Origin: Hormiphora californensis
Taxonomy: Eukaryota; Ctenophora; Tentaculata; Cydippida; Pleurobrachiidae
Reading direction: 5' to 3'
DNA length: 64,000 nucleotides
Assembly (NCBI GenBank): GCA_020137815.1
Contig: CM035356.1
Span: forward strand, 1,007,001-1,071,000
The notes below the pieces were generated by a model that was not told the DNA's origin, made no database searches, and was given only the letters and a program-made list of their open reading frames with translations. The translations under genes were made by a program, and so were the position numbers. This document shows positions 1 through 29,359 of this stretch, piece after piece; within the stretch, counting starts at the first letter, position 1, and each line of letters begins with the position of its first letter.

Positions 1-6167
<6,167 letters not shown>

Positions 6168-8013
6168 GCATGGTTGGCGATGGGGTCAGAACACGCCAAA
6201 TTTCAGCTTCAAAAAGCTGAACCTAACCTCCACTACTTCTGTCTGACGATCCGGGAGACAAACACAATCAGAGTGATTCATGTTCCCCCTGATGTTAAAA
6301 CACTCATCCGCAAAGTTATTAAATGTAACTGGCCCCCCGGTGTTAGTAGTGAGGTAGGTAAATGTATAAGCTGTTTCAACTTGGTTTGTTTTAGTTATTA
6401 ATTTTGATAAATTTCCTAAAATTTTTACCATTCCCCCTGATCTCAGTTAGATGAGGTAGAATATTGGGAGTTAAAGTTAAAGGGAACCCCCTTTTGGAAT
6501 AGCTTTAACAGTGAATATGCCCTCCGTGTACATCGCCTTATGTGCCTCATAATACAGGTACTTCGTCCCACTTTGCTGGGCCATAGGGGAGGGTGGCTGC
6601 CGTCTGTTATATATTGGGCGTGAACAGTTGCCTAATCACAGAGGTACCCACGTAGTACGAACTGATGTGCCTTCTTCGTAAAATTCGTGGTTTTCAGCCA
6701 AGTGCCAATATTAGTCTTTGTTGATATACTCACCGTCTTTTTCAGGAGTTGTATGCGGGAGGTTATGAAATTATTATTACCAGTGATCTCTCAAGGATAC
6801 GAGACTTGAGTTCATTTTTTATTAAAAAGTCTCCAATTCTAACCAAAGACACCCAAAATGTACATATCTTCACGGTCACTCTAAGGTAATTAATGGAAGG
6901 CTTGATTGTTAGCCTGGAATATTTGCATGGTAGAAAATGATCGTGTAGATCACACTACATTTTATTTCATGTGAGGGTTCGGCAGATCAACTAAATAATG
7001 CCTATATTTTCAGTGGTGAGAACTTGCTCTACTTGACGAACATTCCCAAGGGAACGAAGCAGGAGTTGGTGAAACTACTTTCTGAAAATTGGGGGAAAGG
7101 GGTCAAAAAGGTACTCCACAGTGTTCTACCACTAATGTCCTGTATTTTGAAGCTTCCATTGCATTGATTGGTTCAGGCCCACCAGAAAATCGTATTTTGA
7201 CCCCCACCCTTTGTCCAGGAAACGTACTATAAAAGCGGGATTGTTATCGCGTTAGGAGGGAAACCATGGTTGGACGTAAAAAGCATGAGCGTCGCAGCAC
7301 GGTCACTCCTACATAAACTTATCAACTTTCTAGGGTGAGTGCTCCTTCATAAACTTATCAACTTTCTTGGGTGAGTGCTCCTTCATAAACTTATCAACTT
7401 TCTTGGGAGAGTGCTCCTTCATTTAAACTTATCAACTTTCTTGGGCGAGTGCTCCTTCATAAACTTACCAACTTTCTTGGGTGTGCTCTTTCATAAACTT
7501 ATCAAATTTCTTGGGTGAGTGCTCCTTCATAAATTCATCAACTTTCTTGGGTGAGTGCTCCTTCATAAATTCATCAACTTTCTTGGGTGAGTGCTTAACA
7601 TTTGTCTACTAAGAGGTACAGAAGTAGTCAGTAATCGCGAGTTAAACATGTAATGTGGTTTTTACCCCGACTGGTCTGAATATGATGCGAGACTGAAATT
7701 ATCAGCTGGGATCCAGTCTGATCAGACTATAATAAATCTCACCCCACCCTGAACATGTCTCTTGTGTCACAGTCAGTCAGTGCATCACTAATCGATCAAT
7801 TAATCACATATTATGTCTGCTAGGTGTCCATTAAATGTAGACAAAAAGCGGCCCGTTTGCAGCTACAACTGTGCTATCTCTCTCTCTATCTCTCTTCCCT
7901 TTCTCTCTCTCTCTCCTTCTTCCCAAAACTGTGTGTTCAGTTTTGAGAGAGTGTGTTTAGCATAAATCCTGTACAGTCGATTGCTCATCCGTCAAAGAAC
8001 ATAGATAACTGAT

Positions 8014-8111
<98 letters not shown>

Positions 8112-8307
8112 TCTTAATCACTGGATCGGACAGACTGCACGACTCTCTGTACAAAAACCTTCCAGATCATCGTCATGATGACGGAATGAATCATAACCAA
8201 TGATAATGACCCACACCCACACAATAATGACGTTTACAAAGGAAAGATGACATAATCTAACCGTCAAGCCACAAATTGTAAATGGTTTACAATTTGCATT
8301 GTCTGAT

Positions 8308-8375
<68 letters not shown>

Positions 8376-11300
8376 CAGATTATGTCATTGATTTTCCTCT
8401 CGTTCTTCTATTAGTAAAGAAGAGAGAAAATATCTAGATTCGTCACTAACAAAAGTTTTCCAAATGGTATATCTTTTCACTCATCACACAAGCCTTTTAT
8501 ATTTTCATTTTCAGAATGACGGGTTGGGATTTGGTAACGACGGGGCGAGTAAAGAATGCTCGTGATACACTCTTTTTTAAACGAGTTCGAAAAAACGCCG
8601 GCATCAACGACCTAGTTAGGAGTTTTCTAAGGTAAACTAAGACATGTTTCAACTATGAAGCTTGAAGAAGCCATAGTTTCCTGATAAATGAATTAAAAAA
8701 CTAAAATTGAAACTAATTAGAGATCCCGGCACTCAATACAATCTCCACTTCAGTTTAAGTATAAACGGAAAGGATAAATTGAGGATCCTGCACTGTTCTG
8801 CGCCATCAATTGTGGAAGATCTTAAGAGAATAATCACCCTCGACTGGGAGGGAGAAATACTGTCCGAGGTAGTGGTATTGCATGCTTGTGTAATGATAAA
8901 GAATCATGAAGCCTGGAAAGATGTGTTCTCTAAAGTCGAATTTTTTATTTAAGCGACAGGCCGCCGCGCATTCAAACAGGTCGCGCGGCGTTGTATTTGC
9001 GCGTGATAATCGAGATCGAGTTCCTAGCAATCTTAAGGCTTAAACCCGGAAGCGTTGGAAAGATAATTTCAAGACCTTTCCAACGCAACCAAGATCAACT
9101 CTTTATCTTATCAGGAACGTGAGATATGAGCAAAAAGATTTCTCGAATTGTCACGCGCAAATATAACGCCGCGCGACTTCTTTGAATGCGCGGCGGCCTG
9201 TCGCTTAAATTAAAAATTGGACTTTATCTATTATATAGAATATTAGAACCCTACACATACCAACCCTCCTCAGTCCACGAAGAATGGAAGCCACGAATTC
9301 GAAATAAAGGGTAACCCGTTTTGGTGTGAGAGTACAGAGGCAATACAGACACGGTACCTAATGATAAAGATACTGGAGACGCTACAAAATAGGGGATTTA
9401 GGGTATCCTGTGCTATAAATCCTTCATCCCGTCTACTCAACAAGGGGCTCATCATTTTTAGGTTGGTGACACACTCAAACAATCACCTAGTCGTTTACAG
9501 CTAGAACACAGAAGGTTCAGATTCTGTGATAGTCAGGACCTTGTTACTCAACAAGCCTACACGATATCTTGACCCACGGCTATTTTGGTATCCAATTCTG
9601 CCCTGCCAGACCTCGCTATTACATGTGGGGCTCATATCTCTGTGTTTCAGGAAGTGCGTGCCAACACCACTGAAGGTTATCTGTATCAGCTTCGATGAAA
9701 ATGATAGGATACGGATAATGAACGCACCCGATGACTTTATCAACTGCATCAAAAGTGTTCTTCAGGTAAGACACAAACCACTATCACCAGCATCTATAAT
9801 GTAAACAACGTTTGTTAAACCAGTCACAGCTGCTGCAGCAGCAGCGGTTCGGTATAATTGTCGAACACCAAATCTTAACAAGTTTCTTCTCCACTACAGG
9901 AGCGATACAAGTCGGGGGTGGTAAAAGAGTCGACGTTCCGGCGGGCATTTGACTTCAAGATCAGGGGAGAGCCATGGAGTGGTATTAATGCTAACGATGG
10001 GATCGAGGCAAGGAGCATGATGTGTCATCTGCTACAAAAGGTATGATTTCTATCCTATGATTTCTGCTAAAGTGATTACTGATTAACAATTAATATGACG
10101 TGATCAACTGCTATAGCCCAACTGTTCATTCTGAGAATTCTGATACAAAGATATTATTTGCCGTACTGATATATGAGGTAACTCCAACCCCCCAGTTTCA
10201 TCTCCTTGTTTAACATTGGGAGTTACCAAGGGAATTCACTGGGTTCGATTAATCTAGGCACATACCCACAGTACTATTCGAATTGGCGTATCTTTATATC
10301 AGGAATCTCGGATAGCAACAATCCTTGTGTTTTATTGCTATCTGAACAGATTAGGCGTATAGACAGGGCTCTTATTATCAGCAGTGCTCACGTTTCAAGG
10401 ATAATGTTTTAATTATGCACTGAACTGCTGTAGACATCACCCACTCACTTCATACACACACAAACACCCACACACATGACCAAGCCTGTACGACAGGTTA
10501 TTGATCACCGGCTGTATTACAGCACGAGAGAGCCGTCACTAGTATCGTGCAGAGATCCGAAGATCATGATAACAATTAATATGACGTGATCAACTGCTAT
10601 AGCCCAACTGTTCATTCTGAGAATTCTGATACAAAGATATTATTTGCCGTACTGATATATGAGGTAACTCCAACCCCCCAGTTTCTATGTGCCTAGATTA
10701 ATCGAACCCAGTGAATTCCCTTGGTAACTCCCAATGTAAAACAAGGAGATGAAACTGGGGGGTTGGAGTTACCTCATATATCAGTACGGCAAATAATATC
10801 TTTGTATCAGAATTCTCAGAATGAACAGTTGGGCTATAGCAGTTGATCACGTCATATTAATTGTTATCATGATCTTCGGATCTCTGCACGATACTAGTGA
10901 CGGCTCTCTCGTGCTGTAATACAGCCGGTGATCAATAACCTGTCGTACAGGCTTGGTCATGTGTGTGGGTGTTTGTGTGTGTATGAAGTGAGTGGGTGAT
11001 GTCTACAGCAGTTCAGTGCATAATTAAAACATTATCCTTGATTACTGATTGTTATCAATGGCATTTGAAGAGCCATTTGTCGAAAAGAACGTCTGATTCA
11101 GACTCTGCAGAATTGGTCTGAGTGACTTGTAGTAACAACCCATCGTTAAACATTTCATTCATTCTTCTCAGATTGCCCCTATGTTAATCAAATTCATAAT
11201 TCATACCATGTATTTATAGGTAACGTTGAAGGGCTGGAAAGTGGTCCTTTCTACAGATGCAACCAGTTGTGCCGTGAAAAGCGACGATCGAAAAGATCAC

Positions 11301-11516
11301 CCTCAGGTAACTTGATTAGGCCAAGAATAACATCACTCCCAAATCTAACCTCATTCTAAACGCACTCTGACCTCACTCCCCCACTCTAACCTTACTCTAA
11401 CCTCACTTTTTAACCTCACTTTGACCTCACCCCACCACCAGGACGTGCAGAGTTGGTATCTAATGCGGACTGATACAATTAACAAGGCGGTGGCCAAGTG
11501 GAAAAACCCGGGTTGA
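6168..11516 (+). CDS. Uncharacterised four-repeat protein, 12 exons
   Basis: Twelve exons join in perfect phase to a 502-residue protein when started at ATG 6180: 6180-6353, 6447-6557, 6746-6885, 7014-7110, 7219-7334, 8515-8631, 8721-8868, 9274-9461, 9651-9765, 9900-10040, 11220-11306 and 11442-11516 (TGA). All introns are GT-AG. The protein holds four copies of a domain of roughly 115-150 residues. Each copy has a hydrophobic strand ending in I(R)xxxxP, a W about 20 residues later, a signature like E(F/L)(K/E)(L/I)KGxP(F/W), an 'AR-LL..LL' helix, then GWxL/V and a polar strand; copy 1 also has 'SDLSRIRDLSSFF'. I do not recognise the family. No signal peptide or membrane segment is evident. 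A good acceptor ends at 6167 and the frame is open from 6168, so the first listed exon may be internal. Expression and function are unknown. Confidence 0.82.
7299..7597 (+). repeat. 36-bp minisatellite grown from a splice donor
   Basis: About eight copies of a 36-bp unit. The first copy is the last 36 or so bases around the 3' end of the exon 7219-7334 (residues LLHKLINFL) together with its GTGAGT donor. The others follow in the intron and most keep a usable CTTGG|GTGAGT. Because 36 is a multiple of three, later donors would stay in frame, but each unit carries an in-frame TGA just after the donor, so only the first donor gives a full protein. Confidence 0.92.
8017..8373. repeat. Two intronic (CT)n arrays
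   Basis: Long CT dinucleotide arrays at about 8017-8111 and 8310-8373, both inside the intron between exons 7219-7334 and 8515-8631 of the four-repeat gene. Confidence 0.95.
8936..9222. mobile_element. MITE with about 41-bp terminal inverted repeats
   Basis: The ends 8936-8976 and 9181-9222 are near-perfect inverted copies containing TTTAAGCGACAGGCCGCC. The interior is GC-rich near the ends and has no coding capacity. It sits in the intron after exon 8721-8868 of the four-repeat gene. I could not assign a superfamily because no target-site duplication is clear. Confidence 0.85.
10084..11040. repeat. Large palindrome plus direct copy inside an intron
   Basis: Arms 10396-10685 and 10751-11040 (290 bp each) are nearly exact inverted copies around a 65-bp loop at 10686-10750. 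The block 10084-10266 is a further copy: its first part matches the left arm directly, and its second part is the reverse complement of the loop. The whole lies in the 1.2-kb intron between exons 9900-10040 and 11220-11306. Open frames here are only by-products of the repeat. Confidence 0.9.
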
Positions 11517-11978
11517 GGGAGAGAGAAAAAGTGTTACCCGTGATATCTGCATGTCTAATAATTAATTAATTAATTATATCCTTGATCTGGCTGAGGAGAG
11601 AGAGAGAGAGAGATATACAAGGAGAGATTGGAGAGAAAAAGAGAGACTTTGGGTTTCAATTTGATTTTTTTCATGTGTCACGCGGACCTGCTTGTGTGTT
11701 TGTGTCTGTGTAATGTGTGTGTTATACTAAAAGGACGGAAACTTTTAAAAACATCGTCTTTGGTTGGTTTTGAACTTAATTGGAAATACGACATCATCGC
11801 GATTAACAAATAATACGTACACCATGTCTTTATCGGTCCGTTCTCTGATCAAGATTTAGTATTCTCACTTCTCAGTCTCACTTTCTGTCTCACTCGACAA
11901 AATCTTCATCTCCCATTCCGTATAAATTTCTAAATCTCCTCTCTATACTATATCCTTGAGTGACTCTCTCCCTCTCTT

Positions 11979-23521
<11,543 letters not shown>

Positions 23522-24790
23522 TCTTATCAAATCATCTCATATATTCTATTAAACATACAGGAGGGGATGGTTATGTTCTAACCCTTCGAATGGGGAAGAT
23601 GAGGTCAATAGGGAGGTCCCAGGGGGTGGTCAAACAGCAAACTACGCAAAAGTAAACAGTGCGAACATTGAACTGTGAATGTAATACAAGGTTTAAACAA
23701 GAATTATTGCATTATGTGTTCATAATGCTGAGTTTCCCTGCCCTACCGTTTCACATGTCAGTGACATTGTCACTGCCAACAGGATCAAGGCTTGGTCATA
23801 ATGTAATGTGAGATGCATACGATCTAGCTGCCAGTATACTTCTCAAATAGCTTAGAGTTAGCTAACTCCCAATCACATGACACTTGCTAACCAGCTTTTG
23901 ACATTCCATCTCACACTCGACTCGCAAGATGAAAATGTGTATGTAACACGCGAAACGCGCGGCAGAGCATTTCATGTTTTGTTGAGTGGCGCGCACACAC
24001 ACGTCCATCAAACTGTGTCAATGAGGTGTTTGATGAAGGAGTAGCTCGTCACTGTGCGCGCGGCTCTAGTTGCTACACCGTTGCCCCTCGCAACGAAAGT
24101 GTGACCAAAAAATGTCCCTCTACCGATTAGTTAGTATACCAAAATGTCGTTTTCGAATTCTAACCCTGCTATGGATTGCACTCTTATCGTTTCTCGTTTC
24201 CTGTTGCTCTCGTTCTCTCAGTACAAACACCACATTTTGTCACCTGTTTCTTCCTTTAACATTCAACAATCACTCACAGCCCTCCTCCTACTCCCCAGTG
24301 GTCTCTACACAGCTTAGATAATGCCCAATGTGTCCCTGATAAGCTTAGAAATGGCCCATTTTCACTGAAAAGGTACCCGGAAAATCCCACCCGCCCACCC
24401 CCCAGCCACCCTCCCTAAATAGAGGCGTTTACTAAACAGCCCACTACAGCGACAATCCTTGTGTTTTGGTGCACTAAGTCGCTTATCGCGTGTAACAATT
24501 ATCAATGATCTTATCTATGTTATCCGACTTGTCTTCTAGAACATTTCACACTCTACATTTGTACTGTCCTATGCCTTATTTGTGTTTGATTGTCTTTAAT
24601 CTTAATCTCTACTGAAAATGGACACACTTCACATCTCATCACCAATACGTCACGGTACCCATCACATCCATCAAGGTCGTAAGTTTGTCAGTCCGTTGTT
24701 ATGTACAGTTGTATCCAAATTATGATCGTAGCCATTGAGAGATTCTATTCTTATTCGTAGTTAGTATCTTTAGCTAGCGCTGTTGACAGA
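23522..24790. other. Intergenic, no supported gene
   Basis: This is the upstream flank of ANAPC1 and presumably contains its promoter. I see no convincing TATA or Inr element and no exon with protein similarity. Short open frames (for example around 24070-24321) lack any recognisable content. Confidence 0.6.
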
Positions 24791-24794
24791 CCGT

Positions 24795-25052
24795 ACTCAC
24801 AATGGAAAACGTTACCTTGATCCAGACCAAGTCCAAGACTTGCTACCTTGTTCCAAAACATCTCAAGACTACCACAAAGGCAAAACGTTACCTTGTTCCA
24901 GACAAAACAAACTCAAGACACTCAAAGGCAAATCGTTACCTTGTTCCAGACTAAACTAAACTCAAGACACTCTCAACGGCAAAACGTTACCCTGTTCCAG
25001 ACTAAACTAAACTCAAGACACTCTCAAAGGCAAAACGTTACCTGCTCCAGCT
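24795..25052. repeat. Tandem repeat, unit about 50-57 bp, 4-5 copies
   Basis: Degenerate copies of a unit containing AAAACGTTACCTTGTTCCAG and CTCAAGACACTC. On the minus strand each contains CAAG|GTAACG, which resembles a splice donor, as in the other junction-derived repeats, but no exon is recognised here. Confidence 0.85.
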
Positions 25053-25339
25053 TAATATAAACCTTAGGAATTGATTTAGGCCAGGAGTAGTGTGATACCC
25101 CTGTCGACGTCGTGCGGCTCACGCCGCTCGGCGTCGCCAGTGGTTGACCACGGTCTTCCTGGAGCGTCTGAAGTAACATGCTCTGCATAAACTGATTGGT
25201 GGGTGGCCTTGCTACGGCGGAGTGGTGGACGTGCTGGGGCGCCTAATAAGCGTGCTCGGTGCGGCCGCCGCTACTTTCGGGCAGGTCACTCGCCAGACGC
25301 AGCAAGTACAAACAAACAAACAACCCTGCTATGCCTTTT

Positions 25340-25390
25340 TACAAAGTAAAAAGGCATCCGGGTGAATGCCTTCGGCATTCACCCGGGCAG
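25340..25390. repeat. Hairpin repeat also found at 37.55 kb
   Basis: A stem CCGGGTGAATGCC pairs with GGCATTCACCCGG around a TTC loop, preceded by TTTTTACAAAGTAAAAAGGC. The same hairpin with the same flank occurs in inverted orientation at about 37550-37605, so it marks a dispersed element end. Confidence 0.8.
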
Positions 25391-25534
25391 GGAAAAAATT
25401 CAACGAGTCCCAGAAAAACTTCAGTAAGATTATCACAGTTATCTGTTTTTAAGCTAATATAACACATAATTGTATAAATGTATAAATGTATAAATGTATC
25501 TATACATTTTTATTAATACAAATATGTATATTTT

Positions 25535-26537
25535 AGTAGGGACGAATCTTAATTTTTTGACTCACTATTTGGTGCAAAGCAAATTTCGGTTGTAACCCAC
25601 CTATTTTGACCCGCTGAACACGATCCCGTTCATAGGCAAGCTCGGAAAAGTGAAGAAAATGCCCAAATCGGCCACGCCCTTTTACCTGTATTTTTAGCCT
25701 GTAGCCAAAAACATAAATCCTCTTAAAATAGGAGTAGAGACAAATCTGAGGGCACTAAAGTGATCAGCGCCCTCGCATTAGTGGGGGTAGGTGCTGGAAT
25801 TAAGTCTCTATCTCATCTGGTTAATTAGATAATTGGATAATTAGGTTTGCGCATAACCGTTTTTTGGCTATCTGGCTATAGCCACTTAGGAATGGTTTAG
25901 AGACTTTTCACTGGCGCCATTTTGTAGGCAATAAGCAAGTTGTGGGGGGTCGACCTCGGACTTTTAAGCTCTATCTCCAACCGTTTAGCCGTTATTTGGC
26001 TTAAACGATGCTCAAAATCGGGCTTTTTACCGCTTTTCGCTTATTTTGAGCATCGACTAAGCCCAATAACTGCTAAACGGTTGGAGATAGAGCTTAAAAG
26101 TCCGAGGTCGACCCCCCACAACTTGCTTATTGCCTACAAAATGGCGCCAGTGAAAAGTCTCTAAACCATTCCTAAGTGGCTATAGCCATATAGCCAAAAA
26201 ACGGTTATGCGCAAACCTAATTATCCAATTATCTAATTAACCAGATGAGATAGAGACTTAATTCCAACACCTACCCCCACTAATGCGAGGGCGCTGATCA
26301 CTTTAGTGCCCTCAGATTTGTCTCTACTCCTATTCTAAGAGGATTTATGTTTTTGGCTACAGGCTGAAAATACAGGTAAAAGGGCGTGGCCGATTTGGGC
26401 ATTTTCTTCACTTTTCCGAGCTTGCCTATGGACGGGATCGTGTTCAGCGGGTCAAAATAGGTGGGTTACAACCGGAATTTGCTTTGCACCAAATAGTGAG
26501 TCAACCACTTCTTTTTGCGAGAGATTCGTCCCTACTA
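25535..26537. mobile_element. One-kilobase foldback element
   Basis: Two arms of nearly 500 bp (about 25535-26030 and 26041-26537) are inverted copies, beginning AGTAGGGACGAATCT and ending with its complement. The arms differ by small indels near the ends and have almost no spacer. There is no transposase; frames inside are mirror images. It lies just downstream of the first F-box/LRR gene. Confidence 0.88.
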
Positions 26538-26602
26538 TTTGTTATTTTGACGATATAAATTATAAACCCACAGGGGCCGAAACTGGAAGGGGGAGAGACA
26601 CT

Positions 26603-28531
26603 TCATTCCAACACCCCTGCACCTGAGAAACCATATCCACTTAGAGTGATAAACTTTGGAACAGACTCTGGTTTAACAGTTATTGGATGACTGCATCGGT
26701 GGTGAATATATTCACTTGATATATCAAGTTTAGGTGAACAGCGTTCTTCCATAATTAGTAGTTCTAAGAAAATTCCAGTAAGTTTATTACAACCGATGAG
26801 GATAAGTTTCCTTAAATTCTTCAGACAAATAATAATGAATGCTAGCTCACTGTCTTGAATATCAGAGTCAAACAGAGTGAGGCTAGTCAAGGATTTACAG
26901 GTTGATAAAAAGCTAATATCCCTTCCATTCGCAGATATTTTGAGGTTTCGAACTTTTGACATCAGACGATATGCGTCGCGACCAGGAGCTTCAAAATCAG
27001 AGCAATTGAACTGAAACCCCAGATGATGTATCTTTGGGCACAGCCGCATTATTTCAGGGAGACATCTCTTCATGGAAATCCGAATGTTTGAATCTCCTAC
27101 AAATTTTTGAATGTTTGGCATTCGTGAGACAAGAGTTAATAACTCTGAAGATAAGTCAGGATTCGGCGTTATGGTTATGTAGTATTCCTCCAAGATTAAA
27201 TGTTTCAGCTTTGGAAAAACTGGCAGTTCATGAAGATTTCTTGATAATAGAAACTTGCAGGGAAGCGTTAGATTCTCTAGAGTAGTGCTAAAAGCGAAAA
27301 GAATCTCCAGTATTGTTTGGTTTTCGAGTCTGGCACAATCTTCTCTAAAAGAGATGCTCTCGATAGAGTTCCCTTGTAGTGAACTAACAATAGACTTTCC
27401 AGTTATGTTTAGGCACTGTCTAAAATAGAACTGTTTCAGTACGGGCATTCTGGATAGTAAATGTCCTAAAGATTCCTCCTCCAAACTTCTGCAGTTAGAG
27501 ATTTCAAGATACTTTAGGTTGTTGAAGTATGGCAAAGGAATCAGATCCAACTGAAATGGTCCTTTAACAACTAACCTCTCCAATGTTTCCGGCAGGCTTA
27601 GTAGAATATTGTTTAACTTCAGATATTTTTCTTCATGGATAGAACTTCTCAAAGTTGGAAAGCCTAAGGAAAGTTCACAAAGTGAAAGTTTCTTTAAAAT
27701 GCTGGCAAGATTTTCCATTGAGTTGAAATCTACCTCTTCTACATCGAGCTTCTGAAGAAAGGGCTGGTTTGAAATGATTTGACAAATTCGATCCGCATTA
27801 CCACTTTGGTAAGAATAGTAGGTTATACGAAGACTTTTCAGTGTTCTGGGCACGTAAACAGCAGCTGCGTGGGCGAAAGCTATGGACATTGTTTCACACC
27901 CCAAATACAGAGTCTTCAGATTCGGTAGCATGTTAAGAGCCGCTAAGGACTTCATTGAAATATCGCATTGTACGTCCTCCACAATTCCTTGAACGGTATT
28001 AATAGCTTCAGGAATGCGCTCTTCTGCACAAGTGATGCTTTTCGTACTGCTGTAGTTACCGAAATACAATGTACAGTAAGTGTCGACACTGTCGATTACA
28101 ATTGATCGAACCGACCCCAGAGCGTCTCTGGACAGCTTGTACCATAGCTTGCAGACCTTTCTACATTTTAGCAACTCAAGAGGGTCCAAGAAAGTAAATA
28201 TTTGAAGAATCACTTCGTCTGGTAGCTGATGAAGACTCGATTCTCCCTCAACCATCCTTTCTGTCGTGAAATCTGCAAATCGAGGAGTGTTTTGTTGAGA
28301 TTCATCTTGACTCTCGACACTGGAAGCAGTCCTATATTTTCGTGAATGCAACAATACCTTTGATAGTTCAGACCATGTTCTGGAAACAGCACGACAGTTC
28401 AGGAGATCAGGTGAGTCCAGATAGCGAAAAATGAACAGAAGAACTTCGTCCGGAACACAGTGGAAGGGAGACTCGTTAAATCGAGGTTTTTTACTGAGTG
28501 GCTCGGTAGTTTCATCGTCTATTTTTGACAT
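26603..28531 (-). CDS. Dual F-box / leucine-rich repeat protein A
   Basis: An intronless 642-residue protein. The N-terminus MSKIDDETTEPLSKKPRFN is followed by F-box 1 (about 24-65, VPDEVLLFIFRYLDSPDLLN), a 35-residue polar linker, F-box 2 (about 100-142, LPDEVILQIFTFLDPLELLK) and then degenerate LRRs to about residue 610. F-box proteins normally act as substrate receptors of SCF ubiquitin ligases, with the F-box binding SKP1 and the LRRs binding the target. Two consecutive F-boxes are unusual. It is the most distal member of a minus-strand tandem family with the genes at 38-44 kb. Its promoter-proximal 70 bp (28557-28625) are conserved upstream of another family member. The substrate is unknown. 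Confidence 0.9.
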   Translation of the reverse strand: MSKIDDETTEPLSKKPRFNESPFHCVPDEVLLFIFRYLDSPDLLNCRAVSRTWSELSKVLLHSRKYRTASSVESQDESQQNTPRFADFTTERMVEGESSLHQLPDEVILQIFTFLDPLELLKCRKVCKLWYKLSRDALGSVRSIVIDSVDTYCTLYFGNYSSTKSITCAEERIPEAINTVQGIVEDVQCDISMKSLAALNMLPNLKTLYLGCETMSIAFAHAAAVYVPRTLKSLRITYYSYQSGNADRICQIISNQPFLQKLDVEEVDFNSMENLASILKKLSLCELSLGFPTLRSSIHEEKYLKLNNILLSLPETLERLVVKGPFQLDLIPLPYFNNLKYLEISNCRSLEEESLGHLLSRMPVLKQFYFRQCLNITGKSIVSSLQGNSIESISFREDCARLENQTILEILFAFSTTLENLTLPCKFLLSRNLHELPVFPKLKHLILEEYYITITPNPDLSSELLTLVSRMPNIQKFVGDSNIRISMKRCLPEIMRLCPKIHHLGFQFNCSDFEAPGRDAYRLMSKVRNLKISANGRDISFLSTCKSLTSLTLFDSDIQDSELAFIIICLKNLRKLILIGCNKLTGIFLELLIMEERCSPKLDISSEYIHHRCSHPITVKPESVPKFITLSGYGFSGAGVLE

Positions 28532-28662
28532 CTTTCCAAATAGGAAGATTTGAAGAAGGTTAAATTGGGGTTGGTAGGGAGCCTTTATTTATGGGGTATG
28601 TGGGAAATTATTTGGAATACGCTACGGTAAACGAGAACACATTTCCATTTAAAATGATAATC

Positions 28663-28966
28663 TGAATAATGAGTTCAGAGCAAGAATTAAATAGGGAAGA
28701 AAATCGAAAAATACTGGGTTTGACCGGGAATTGAACCAGGGACCTCCAGAGAGACATGCTCGGAGCTATAAACCACTAAGCTACCAAGGGCAGGAGCTTG
28801 AATATAGAGCGATGAAATGCGATCAGTACATAGGGTTTGGTAGCTTAGTGGTTTATAGCTCCGAGCATGTCTCTCTGGAGGTCCCTGGTTCAATTCCCGG
28901 TCAAACCCAGTATTTTTCGATTTTCTTCCCTATTTAATTCTTGCTCTGAACTCATTATTCAGAATA
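28663..28966. repeat. Inverted pair of tRNA-like sequences
   Basis: Perfect or near-perfect arms of about 128 bp (28663-28790 and 28838-28966) flank a 47-bp spacer. Each arm holds a 76-nt tRNA-like sequence: terminal GGGTTTG pairs with CAAACCC, an A-box-like TAGCTTAGTGGT and a B-box-like GGTTCAATTCC are present. The anticodon stem-loop is irregular and one T-stem pair is mismatched, so this is a tRNA-derived repeat or degenerate tRNA rather than a confident gene. Confidence 0.8.
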
Positions 28967-29185
28967 CTAATTAATCTCTCCTTAACCGAGTTCATCCCGT
29001 GTATGTGTGAGATTCCCCATTAAACTGTTGTACAGAGGGCGTGTGTGTGTGTGTTGATCACCAGAAGGAGATATCAAAATTACTTCCTAAAATGATAATG
29101 ATGACAAACCCGGGATCAACTGTTATTTTCTTCTTTCCGGAGATATAGCAATAGAGACCAATTTCTAGTTTATATTTAATATATA

Positions 29186-29357
29186 CAGTCGGACCCCGAT
29201 TTAGGGACACCCTCGGGGGAAAGGCTCTTGTCCACTAAATCGGGGTGTCCACTAAATCGGGGTCAAATAAGGTTAATTTCCAATATCGGGGGAAAAAACT
29301 CCTGTCCCTAAATCGGGGTGCCACTAAATCGGGGGGCCCTAAATCGGGGTCCGACTG
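29186..29357. mobile_element. Tigger/pogo-like MITE with TA duplication
   Basis: A 172-bp element starting CAGTCGGACCCCGATTTA and ending with the inverted complement, flanked by TA at both ends. The interior contains several further direct and inverted copies of the AAATCGGGGT motif. It is the longer relative of the copy at 15192. Confidence 0.88.
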
Positions 29358-29359
29358 TA

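Noticed and set aside
24070-24321. 83-codon frame upstream of ANAPC1
   Set aside because: No recognisable domain, no splice or start context, and it lies in compositionally ordinary intergenic DNA.
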